A DNA stretch of 6,352 nt from Ramlibacter sp. Lineage in GTDB: Bacteria > Pseudomonadota > Gammaproteobacteria > Burkholderiales > Burkholderiaceae. Positions within the stretch are counted from its first letter, which is position 1, and the number at the start of each line of letters is the position of its first letter. Where the stretch lies: the NCBI GenBank assembly GCA_014376915.1, contig JACMQP010000514.1:1-6352 (forward strand), written 5' to 3'. This document shows, one piece after another, positions 1 through 5,738 of this stretch. The position numbers were made by a program, and so were the translations under genes. The notes below the pieces were generated by a model, which was given only the letters and a program-made list of their open reading frames with translations, was not told the origin of the DNA and searched no databases.

Positions 1-408
1 GGACAGCGGGCGACGATCGCCGAGATCGCGACGGCGTTCGAGGTCTCGGAGAACCACCTGACCAAGGTCGTGCACTTCCTTGGCAAGACCGGCTGGCTGG
101 CCAACGTCCGCGGCAAGGGCGGCGGGCTGGCGCTGGGCGAGTCGCCCGATCGGATCGGCGTCGGCGCGGTGGTGCGGCAGACCGAGGGCCACGCCGTGGT
201 CGCCGAATGCTTCGGCGAAGACGGCGGCAGCTGCTGCATCGCTCCGGTCTGCCACCTGCGCGGCGTGCTGGGCGAAGCGGTGGCGGCCTTCTACGCGGTG
301 CTGGACCGCTACACGCTGGCCGACCTGGTGGCCAACCGCCAGCAGCTGGCCACCATCCTGTTCGTCGGCCGGCCCGCACGGCCGGCGGCGCGCCGGAGCG
401 CAGCATGA
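1..408 (+). CDS. nsrR: Rrf2-family transcriptional regulator, NsrR-like (5' end outside window)
   Basis: Probable nitric-oxide-sensing Fe-S repressor of the Rrf2 family; 135 residues are visible and the frame is open to base 1, so the N-terminus lies upstream. The GTG at 70 is an internal valine, not the start. The fragment begins within the winged helix-turn-helix (IAEIATAFEVSENHLTKVV), followed by the wing (VRGKGGGLAL) typical of Rrf2 proteins. Cysteines at fragment residues 70, 78 and 84 (C-x7-C-x5-C, with an extra C79) match the NsrR cluster ligands, and the motif CIAPVCHLRGVL and the C-terminal YTLADLV are also NsrR-like. NsrR proteins are usually about 140-150 residues, so only some 15-25 residues are missing. 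The stop overlaps the next start (ATGA). By family knowledge it would repress NO-stress genes, probably this operon, but the promoter is out of view. IscR or RsrR-type Rrf2 proteins are less likely alternatives. Confidence 0.88.
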   Translation, partial: GQRATIAEIATAFEVSENHLTKVVHFLGKTGWLANVRGKGGGLALGESPDRIGVGAVVRQTEGHAVVAECFGEDGGSCCIAPVCHLRGVLGEAVAAFYAVLDRYTLADLVANRQQLATILFVGRPARPAARRSAA

Positions 409-737
409 GCGACGCCCCTTTTCCCTACGACGGGCCCGAGGCGCTGCGTGCCCCCATGCTCGCCGCGCTGCGCCGCGTCGTGGATCCGGAAGTCGCGATG
501 AACGTCGTCGACGTCGGGCTGATCTACGGCGCCGCGGTCCGGGACGGGATCCTGCACGTCGACGTGACGATGACCTCGGCCGCCTGCCCGGTGACCGACC
601 TGATCCTCGAAGAAATCGAGACCGAACTGAACCGCGACCTGCCGCCCGACCTGAAGATCAGGGTCGACCTGGTCTGGGAGCCGCCATGGACCTCCGACCG
701 CATGAGCGCAAGCGCCAAGCGCTTCATGGGATGGTGA
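405..737 (+). CDS. DUF59/MIP18-family metal-sulfur cluster assembly protein
   Basis: Small cytosolic protein of 110 residues in the DUF59/MIP18 (SufT/PaaD-like) family, whose members assist Fe-S cluster assembly or insertion. The family signatures are visible: V-x-DPE near residues 25-29, the NVVDVGLIYG strand-turn at 33-42, and the conserved cysteine in MTSAACPVTD (C61), which is thought to be functionally essential in the family. The tail VWEPPWTSDRMS (90-101) is also typical of short stand-alone members. The ATG at 405 overlaps the stop of the nsrR-like gene by ATGA and has a GGAG at 395-398 six bases upstream, so translational coupling is likely. It is too short to be PaaD of the phenylacetate cluster with its C-terminal zinc domain, and no paa genes are near. 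Sitting between an NO sensor and NnrS, it may help mature or repair Fe-S clusters damaged by NO; this role is inferred. Confidence 0.88.
   Translation: MSDAPFPYDGPEALRAPMLAALRRVVDPEVAMNVVDVGLIYGAAVRDGILHVDVTMTSAACPVTDLILEEIETELNRDLPPDLKIRVDLVWEPPWTSDRMSASAKRFMGW
676..680 (+). promoter_or_regulatory. Possible ribosome binding site for the ATG at 686
   Basis: GGGAG lies five bases before ATG 686 and is the best Shine-Dalgarno-like match among the candidate starts of the following membrane protein. It is also part of the codons for the conserved VWEPPW tail of the DUF59 protein, so it could be coincidental. The alternatives, ATG 731 and ATG 737, have only a weak GGGATGG upstream. ATG 737 forms a TGATG stop-start overlap typical of coupled genes. 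Confidence 0.35.
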
Positions 738-1837
738 TGGCCCGGGCGCTGTTGCTGCCGCTGGTGGCGGTGTCGCTGCTGGCCGGCATCGCGGGCGGAC
801 TGCTGCGCGCCGGCGTGCCACTGCCCGGCACCGGGAGCGCGCTGTGGCCGGGCCACGCCATGCTGGCCCATGCGGCGTTGCTGGTCGGAGGCCTCATGGG
901 CACGGTGATCGGCATCGAACGCGCGGTGGCCGTCAAGCTGCGCAGCGCCTGGATCGCGCCACTGGCCTCGGGACTGGGCGGCGTCGCCCTGCTGCTCGGA
1001 CTGCCGCAGGCCGGTGCATGGCTGCTGGTCGCCGCATCCGCCGTCTTCATCGGCGTCAACATCGAGGTGGTGGTGCGCCAGCGCGCCGCGCACACGGCGT
1101 TGCTGCTGGCCGGCGCGCTGGCCTGGTTCGCGGGCAACCTGGCCCTGGCCCTGGCCGTCGGCATCGGCGGCGCGGCCACGCTGCCCTGGTGGTTCGCCTT
1201 CCTGGTGCTGACGATCGCGGCCGAGCGGCTGGAGATGACGCGGCTGATGCGGCGGCGTCCAGGCGCGCGGGCAGCGCTGTCCGTGGTGCTGGCGGCGCTG
1301 GCCGGCGGCGCTGCGTTATCCGCTTTCGAGCTGCCGGCCGGCGGCGTCCTGTACGGCGCGGCCCTGCTGGCGCTCGCCGGCTGGCTGGCCATGTTCGACA
1401 TCGCCCGGCGCACGGTGCACGCCGGCGGCCTGGCGCGCTACATGGCGATCTGCCTGCTGGGCGGTTATGCGTGGCTGGCGGTGGCCGGCGCGGCCTGGGC
1501 GGCCACGGCGCTCGGCCTGCCGCTGCGCGACACGGCTCTGCACGCGCTCGGCCTGGGCTTCATCGTCAGCATGATGCTGGGCCACGCGCCCGTGATCCTG
1601 CCGGCGGTGGCGCGAATCAAGCTGCAGTTCGGCAACTTCTTCTACGTGCCGCTGGCGGCCCTGCACCTGTCGCTGCTGCTGCGGCTGGCGGCGGGCTGGA
1701 ACGAGCCGCGGCTGCGCGCGCTCGGCGCTGGCCTGAACGCCGTCGCCATTGTCCTTTTTGCCATCACGGTGGCCGGCGCAGCGCTGGCCTGGCGGGCCCG
1801 GCAGCGCGACCGCCACCCCACGGAGATTGCCCCATGA
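686..1837 (+). CDS. Polytopic membrane protein of unknown function, upstream of nnrS
   Basis: Integral inner-membrane protein of 383 residues from the ATG at 686; I do not recognise a named family. Hydrophobic stretches from about residue 20 to 370 suggest roughly 10-12 transmembrane helices, a size and layout like NnrS (398 residues). Two histidine-containing motifs stand out. One is GHAMLAHA (H57, H62) running into GTVIGIERAVAV (E79). The other is ALHALGLGFIVSMMLGHAPVILP (H286, H300). Membrane histidines of this kind could ligate haem or copper, but that is inference. The second motif loosely resembles the HAL...MM...GH segment of the neighbouring NnrS, so it may be a divergent relative. 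It overlaps the DUF59 gene by 52 bases if the 686 start is right, or by one base if ATG 737 is used, and it overlaps nnrS by ATGA. The conserved operon-like packing suggests it works with NnrS. The reading frame is open well upstream of 686, but that part is a shadow of other genes. Confidence 0.8.
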   Translation: MDLRPHERKRQALHGMVMARALLLPLVAVSLLAGIAGGLLRAGVPLPGTGSALWPGHAMLAHAALLVGGLMGTVIGIERAVAVKLRSAWIAPLASGLGGVALLLGLPQAGAWLLVAASAVFIGVNIEVVVRQRAAHTALLLAGALAWFAGNLALALAVGIGGAATLPWWFAFLVLTIAAERLEMTRLMRRRPGARAALSVVLAALAGGAALSAFELPAGGVLYGAALLALAGWLAMFDIARRTVHAGGLARYMAICLLGGYAWLAVAGAAWAATALGLPLRDTALHALGLGFIVSMMLGHAPVILPAVARIKLQFGNFFYVPLAALHLSLLLRLAAGWNEPRLRALGAGLNAVAIVLFAITVAGAALAWRARQRDRHPTEIAP

Positions 1838-3030
1838 CCGGTTTCCTTCGCATCGAAGAACCGGTGGCGCCCGCCACCGGCCCGCGCGGTTTCGCGCTCT
1901 GGCAACTGGGCTTCCGGCCGTTCTACCTGCTGGCCAGCGTGTTTGCGGCGCTCTCGATCCCGCTGTGGGCGCTGCAGTTCGCCGGCTGGCTGGGCCGACC
2001 CTATCTCGAGGGGCCGCTCTGGCACGCGCACGAGATGCTGTTCGGCTTCACGCTGGCGGTGATCGTCGGTTTCCTGTTCACCGCCGGACGCAACTGGGCC
2101 AACCGGCCGACGCCGACCGGCGCCACGCTGGCGGCGCTGGCGCTGCTGTGGGTGGCGGGCCGCGTGCTGGTGCTGACCCCATTCGGCTGGGCTGCCGCCC
2201 TCGTCAACGCCGCCTTTCCGCTGGCCGCGGCCATCGCGCTGGCCATCCCCTTCATCGCCGCCGGCAACAGGCGCAATTACTTCTTCGTCGCGCTGCTGCT
2301 GTTGCTGTCGGCGGCCGAACTGGCTGTGCACCTGGACCAGCTGGGCGTGGTCGCGGTACCGGGCTGGATCGGCATCGCCGTCGGACTCGATGCGGTGCTG
2401 TTCATCATGGCGGTGATGGGCGGCCGCGTGATCCCGATGTTTACCAACACCGGCGTGCCCGGCGCCACGGCCGTGCGCAATCCGGTGCTGGAGCAGGCGG
2501 CGCTGGGCCTGACGCTGGCGCTGCTGGCCGCCGATGCGCTGCAGCTGCAGGGACTGCCGCTGGCGCTGTTGGCGATTGCCGCTGCGGCGGCGCACCTGGC
2601 GCGCTGGTGGCTGTGGCAACCATGGAAGACCGCCCGCGCGCCACTGGTCTGGGTGCTGCACGTCGCGTACGCCTGGATCCCGGTGCACCTGCTGCTGCGC
2701 GCCGCGACGCAGGCCGGCTGGGTCGTGCCGTCGCTCGCGACCCATGCGCTCACGGTCGGCGCGGCCGGCGGGCTGATCATCGGCATGATGACGCGCACCG
2801 CGCGCGGCCACACCGGCCGGCCGTTGCGCTCGGACCGCTGGGACGTCGCCTGCTACCTGCTGGTGATCGCCGCCGCGCTGGTGCGCGTGCTGCTGCCGCT
2901 GGCGGCGCCGCAGCTGACGATTCATGCCGTGCTGTGCTCGGCCGCGCTCTGGTCGGCCGGCTTTGGCCTGTACGCGGTACGCTACTGGCCCGTCCTGACC
3001 CGCCCGCGCCTCGACGGCAAGCCGGGTTGA
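1834..3030 (+). CDS. nnrS: NnrS family haem-copper membrane protein
   Basis: NnrS, a multi-pass inner-membrane protein known from work in Rhodobacter and Vibrio to contain haem and copper and to relieve nitric-oxide stress; its exact chemistry is unsettled. The 398-residue length is typical. Diagnostic motifs are FALWQLGFRPFYLLA (20-34), WHAHEMLFGF (63-72) with H64, H66 and E67, FTAGRNW (82-88), GGRVIPMFTN (196-205), and near the C-terminus HALTVG (304-309) and MMTRTARGHTGRPL (318-331) with H326. About 12 hydrophobic segments are visible. The ATG at 1834 overlaps the preceding stop by ATGA, and a GGAG lies about eight bases upstream. The same frame is open far upstream because of high GC, but family alignment places the start here. 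In many bacteria nnrS is under NsrR or NNR/FNR control; the NsrR-like gene at the head of this operon fits that. No internal promoter was evident. Confidence 0.95.
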   Translation: MTGFLRIEEPVAPATGPRGFALWQLGFRPFYLLASVFAALSIPLWALQFAGWLGRPYLEGPLWHAHEMLFGFTLAVIVGFLFTAGRNWANRPTPTGATLAALALLWVAGRVLVLTPFGWAAALVNAAFPLAAAIALAIPFIAAGNRRNYFFVALLLLLSAAELAVHLDQLGVVAVPGWIGIAVGLDAVLFIMAVMGGRVIPMFTNTGVPGATAVRNPVLEQAALGLTLALLAADALQLQGLPLALLAIAAAAAHLARWWLWQPWKTARAPLVWVLHVAYAWIPVHLLLRAATQAGWVVPSLATHALTVGAAGGLIIGMMTRTARGHTGRPLRSDRWDVACYLLVIAAALVRVLLPLAAPQLTIHAVLCSAALWSAGFGLYAVRYWPVLTRPRLDGKPG

Positions 3031-3034
3031 GGCC

Positions 3035-3424
3035 ATGGACTATTTCGCAGTCAAGACGCTCCACCAGGCCGCCGTCGCGCTGTCGATCCTCGGTTTCTTC
3101 GCGCGCGGCGCCGCATCCTTCGCCGGCGCCGCCTGGATCCGACGCCGGCCGGCCAAAACGCTGCCGCACATCGTCGATTCGGTGCTGCTGCTGTCGGCCC
3201 TGTGGCTGGCCTGGACGCTGCGCCTGTCGCCGATGGCTGCGCCGTGGCTGCTGGCCAAGATCATCGGGTTGCTGGTTTACATCGCGCTTGGCGTCGTGGC
3301 GCTGAAGCCCGGCCGCCCCGAGCCGGTCCGCGCCACGGCTTTCGTCGCGGCGCTGGTGGTGTTCGGCTGGATCGTGTCGGTCGCGATCACCAAGAACCCG
3401 CTCGGATTTTTCGCTCTTGCCTGA
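3035..3424 (+). CDS. SirB2-family membrane protein
   Basis: Small membrane protein of 129 residues in the SirB family (SirB2, named after a Salmonella invasion-gene regulator locus); the molecular function of the family is unknown. Four hydrophobic segments are visible, at about 10-30, 48-65, 72-92 and 102-118. Family features include YFAVKTLHQ at the N-terminus (H10), the LPHIVDSVLLLSA segment (43-55) with H45, WLLAKIIGLLVYIALG (71-86), and the C-terminal SVAITKNPLG. It starts 4 bp after the nnrS stop, with GAGG at 3029-3032 only two bases before the ATG; coupling to nnrS translation probably compensates for that short spacing. It is the last gene of the rightward block and faces the TauE-like gene. 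Presence in an NnrS operon hints at a respiratory or NO-related role rather than virulence, which is inference. SirB2-like genes also occur alone in many environmental proteobacteria. Confidence 0.9.
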   Translation: MDYFAVKTLHQAAVALSILGFFARGAASFAGAAWIRRRPAKTLPHIVDSVLLLSALWLAWTLRLSPMAAPWLLAKIIGLLVYIALGVVALKPGRPEPVRATAFVAALVVFGWIVSVAITKNPLGFFALA

Positions 3425-3432
3425 CCGGGAAA

Positions 3433-3515
3433 TGCCATCCGGGACCGGCTCCGGGATCCATGCAGCGACAGCAATACCGTCAGCGTCTGGATCCTGGATC
3501 GAGTCCGGGATGACA
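3433..3515. repeat. Imperfect inverted repeat, REP-like, in the convergent intergenic gap
   Basis: Two 28-nt arms, 3433-3460 and 3488-3515, are reverse complements at 22 of 28 positions and are separated by a 27-nt spacer. The right arm also forms a hairpin by itself: ATCCTGGA at 3491-3498 pairs with TCCGGGAT at 3504-3511 (one G-T wobble) around a TCGAG loop. The left arm contains a weaker version of the same palindrome. The text 'GGATC...TCCGGGATGAC' is of the kind seen in dispersed intergenic palindromes of GC-rich proteobacteria, so a REP/BIME-type element is likely. It fills nearly all of the gap between the convergent sirB-like and TauE-like genes and could end transcription from both sides, although there is no T-tract for a classical intrinsic terminator. 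Copy number elsewhere in the genome cannot be seen. Confidence 0.65.
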
Positions 3516-3523
3516 GGCCGGCC

Positions 3524-4264
3524 TCACGCCAGCCCGCACCAGATCGCGATGCGGTCCGCCAGGTCCATCCACAGGCCCCAGGCGGCGGCGAGCGCCAGCA
3601 GCAGGCCGGCCACGCGCGTGCCGGCGTCCTGGCGCAGTTTGTTGCCGACGCCTTTGAGTTTGTCGAACAGCCGCGGCGCCAGCACCAGCGAAACGCTGCT
3701 GCCGATGGCAAACAACGCCATCGCCAGCGCGCCCTGCAGCGGGCCGCCACTCAGCGACGCCACCAGCAGCGCCGAATACAGCAGGCCGCACGGCATCAGG
3801 GACCACAGCGCGCCGGTCGCGAACACACCGCCACGCGTGGTCGCCAGCGGCCGGACCCGTCTCCAGACGTTGCGGCCGGCGGCGCTCACCCACATCGGCT
3901 GGCGCGCCTGCACCACCAGCATCAGGGCCCAGGCCAGCACGGCGAGGTGGAAGAGTGTCCAGACCGGGCGGAGCGCCGCAGTCTGGGTGGCGAGCCAGGC
4001 GAAGCTCTGGACGGCCGCCGCGGCGACTGCGCCAGCGGCGGCGTAGCTCGCCAGCCGACCGAACTGGAAGCTCCACATCGCGCTGGAGGTGCGCACGTCG
4101 CCGGCAACCAGCTGGACGCCACCTCCGCCGCGCAGCTGGCTGGTGTCGATGCGGGCGCTCCCGGCCCGCGTGATGCCGGCGCAGGCGGCGCCGCACATGG
4201 CGACGCAATGCGGCCCGCCGGCCAGCCCCATCAGCAGCGCAGTGGCCGCGAGCGTGATCGACAT
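3524..4264 (-). CDS. TauE/SafE-like (DsbD_2/UreH-type) membrane protein
   Basis: Polytopic membrane protein of 246 residues in the family annotated as sulfite exporter TauE/SafE or UreH-like/DsbD_2 domain; the sulfite name is inherited and not supported here. The first helix carries GGPHCVAMCG (16-25) with H19, C20, M23 and C24, and a later helix carries WSLMPCGLLYSAL (154-166) with C159. Such paired Cys/Met/His helices recall CcdA/DsbD thiol carriers and could also bind copper. About six transmembrane helices are visible, with a polar loop at about 30-60 and a basic loop around 126-145. It follows hemN by 7 bp with no strong Shine-Dalgarno sequence, so it is probably co-transcribed and coupled. 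Relatives are commonly found beside ccoGHIS, hemN and fnr/anr, which suggests a role in assembling cbb3 oxidase or handling copper or redox; this is inference. No cco gene is in the window, and the gene ends at the repeat-bearing convergent gap. Confidence 0.82.
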   Translation of the reverse strand: MSITLAATALLMGLAGGPHCVAMCGAACAGITRAGSARIDTSQLRGGGGVQLVAGDVRTSSAMWSFQFGRLASYAAAGAVAAAAVQSFAWLATQTAALRPVWTLFHLAVLAWALMLVVQARQPMWVSAAGRNVWRRVRPLATTRGGVFATGALWSLMPCGLLYSALLVASLSGGPLQGALAMALFAIGSSVSLVLAPRLFDKLKGVGNKLRQDAGTRVAGLLLALAAAWGLWMDLADRIAIWCGLA

Positions 4265-4271
4265 CGCCGCG

Positions 4272-5654
4272 TCAGAGGATGCGCGAGAACTTCGCGCGGG
4301 TGCGGTCGGCCTGCAGGTAGCGGTCGAACACCATCGCCACCGCCCGCACGAAGAACCAGCCCTGGGCCGTGACCTGAATGCCGGCGTCGTCCATGACGAT
4401 CAGGCCCTGCTCCGTCAGTTCGTGCAGCTGCTCGAACTCCCGGGCGAAGTAGCTCTTGAAATCCAGCAACCAGGCTTGTTCGATCGACTCGAACAGCAGC
4501 TGGCCCTGGCACATCAGCGCCATGATGACGGCGCGCCGTGCCAGGTCGTCCCGCGTGAGCGCCAGCCCGCGCACGACCGGCAGCCGGCCGTGGTCGAGGG
4601 CATCGCAGTAGTCCTCCATGGTCTTGGCGTTCTGGCTGTAGGTGGCACCGATGCGGCCGATCGCCGACACGCCCAGGCCGATCAGGTCGCAATCGGGCTG
4701 CGTGCTGTAGCCCTGGAAGTTGCGGTGCAGCCGGCCCTGGCGCTTGGCCACCGCCAGCGAGTCGTTGGGCAGCGCGAAATGGTCCATGCCGATATAGACG
4801 TAGCCGGCGCTCAGGAACGCGGCGAGCGACTGCGAAAGCATCGCCACCTTGGCCGGAGCGCCCGGCAGCTCGGACTGCAGGATGCGCCGCTGCGGCTTGA
4901 AGCGCTCGGGCAGGTGCGCATAGGCATACAGCGCAATGCGGTCCGGTCGCAGCTGCTGCACCTGCGCCAGCGTCCGGGCGAACGATTCGGGCGTCTGCCG
5001 CGGCAGGCCGTAGATCAGGTCCATGTTGATCGAGTCGAAGCCGACGGCGCGGGCCTGCTCCATCAGCCCGGCGACCTGCGCGAAGGGCTGGACCCGGTGC
5101 ACCGCCTTCTGGACGTCGGCGTCGAAGTCCTGCACACCGAAACTCAGGCGGTTGAACCCGAGGTCCGCCAGCACCTGCAAGCGGCCGGCGTCCACCGTGC
5201 GGGGGTCGATCTCGATCGAGTACTCGCCGCCCGGCATCAGGGTGAAGCTGCGACGCAGCATTGCCATCAGTTCGCGCAGTTCGTCGTCCGACAGGAAGGT
5301 GGGCGTGCCGCCGCCCAGGTGCAGTTGCGTCACCACCTGGCCGACGCCCAGCGTCGCGGTGTGCAGGTCCACCTCGCGCGCCAGGTAGCGCAGGTAGACG
5401 GCAGCGCGCTCCTTATGCCTGGTGATGATCTTGTTGCAGGCGCAGTAGTAGCACAGCGATTCGCAGAACGGGATGTGTACGTACAGCGACAGCGGCTGGG
5501 TGAGCGCCGCCGCGCCGTTGCGACGGTGGGCCAGGGCCTGGCCGTAGTCGGCCGCCGTGAACGCCTCGACGAAGCGGTCGGCGGTCGGGTACGAGGTGTA
5601 GCGCGGGCCAGCAATGTCGTAGCGCTGGAGCAGTTCGGGTGTGACTGGATTCAT
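4272..5654 (-). CDS. hemN: Oxygen-independent coproporphyrinogen III dehydrogenase (radical SAM)
   Basis: Cytosolic radical-SAM enzyme that oxidatively decarboxylates coproporphyrinogen III to protoporphyrinogen IX without oxygen, allowing haem synthesis under anoxia. From the ATG whose first base is 5654 it has 460 residues, close to the 457 of the E. coli enzyme. Motifs: GPRYTSYPT (16-24), YVHIPFCESLCYYCACNK (58-75) with the HemN-type C-x3-C-x2-C-x-C pattern (C64, C68, C71 for the 4Fe-4S cluster, plus C73), LGGGTPTFLS (113-122) for SAM binding, and EIDPRT (148-153). The C-terminal HemN domain is complete. An upstream GTG at 5681 would add nine residues, but the ATG matches the family start better. 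These are the features that separate true HemN from HemW, which lacks the extra cysteine arrangement and N-terminal RYTSYPT region. It lies 84 bp after fnr, with an FNR box in the gap, and 7 bp before the TauE-like gene. Confidence 0.96.
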   Translation of the reverse strand: MNPVTPELLQRYDIAGPRYTSYPTADRFVEAFTAADYGQALAHRRNGAAALTQPLSLYVHIPFCESLCYYCACNKIITRHKERAAVYLRYLAREVDLHTATLGVGQVVTQLHLGGGTPTFLSDDELRELMAMLRRSFTLMPGGEYSIEIDPRTVDAGRLQVLADLGFNRLSFGVQDFDADVQKAVHRVQPFAQVAGLMEQARAVGFDSINMDLIYGLPRQTPESFARTLAQVQQLRPDRIALYAYAHLPERFKPQRRILQSELPGAPAKVAMLSQSLAAFLSAGYVYIGMDHFALPNDSLAVAKRQGRLHRNFQGYSTQPDCDLIGLGVSAIGRIGATYSQNAKTMEDYCDALDHGRLPVVRGLALTRDDLARRAVIMALMCQGQLLFESIEQAWLLDFKSYFAREFEQLHELTEQGLIVMDDAGIQVTAQGWFFVRAVAMVFDRYLQADRTRAKFSRIL

Positions 5655-5707
5655 GGGGGATGTACGGTGTTGCAGCGTCACTGTGCGCCCGCGGTGCGGT
5701 CGGGTGG

Positions 5708-5721
5708 TTGATCTGCGTCAA
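5708..5721 (-). promoter_or_regulatory. FNR box upstream of hemN
   Basis: The plus strand reads TTGATCTGCGTCAA, and the minus strand, in the hemN direction, reads TTGACGCAGATCAA. This matches the FNR/Anr consensus TTGAT-N4-ATCAA at nine of ten defined positions. It is centred about 60 bases before the hemN ATG, in the 84-bp gap after the fnr stop. If FNR acts here as a class II activator at about -41.5, transcription would start near 5673, leaving a short leader. Only a weak -10-like CACAGT lies at the expected distance, as is usual for an activator-dependent promoter. The -10 and the start site are inferred. Confidence 0.75.
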
Positions 5722-5738
5722 CCGACCTGCGCGCTCCC

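Noticed and set aside
844..1833. Possible N-terminal fusion domain of NnrS, since its frame is open for about 990 bases upstream
   Set aside because: The upstream part is a shadow of the preceding membrane protein. The ATG at 1834 has the ATGA overlap, a GGAG and the normal NnrS N-terminus.
1642..3036. A 464-codon minus-strand open frame opposite nnrS
   Set aside because: It is antisense to nnrS and extremely rich in Gln, Arg and His, with no motif; it is a composition artefact.
1749..3305. A 518-codon open frame on the plus strand across nnrS and the sirB-like gene
   Set aside because: It is out of frame with nnrS, whose motifs are complete in another frame. Its Arg/Ala/Gly-rich composition and lack of recognisable domains mark it as a shadow.
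3424..3440. Classical intrinsic terminator directly after the sirB-like gene
   Set aside because: No GC hairpin followed by a T-run is present there. Only the REP-like inverted repeat could serve.
5031..5049. A second FNR-box-like sequence, TTGATCGAGTCGAA, within hemN
   Set aside because: The right half-site matches poorly and it lies deep in coding sequence, so it is probably chance.
5655..5681. GTG at 5681 as the hemN start
   Set aside because: It adds nine residues with no family similarity and has no better ribosome site. The ATG at 5654 gives the normal N-terminal length.
4089..5711. A 540-codon open frame on the plus strand opposite hemN and the TauE-like gene
   Set aside because: It is antisense to a clear hemN with complete motifs. 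Its translation is rich in Arg, Gln, His and Ala without domain motifs, as expected from high-GC shadow frames.
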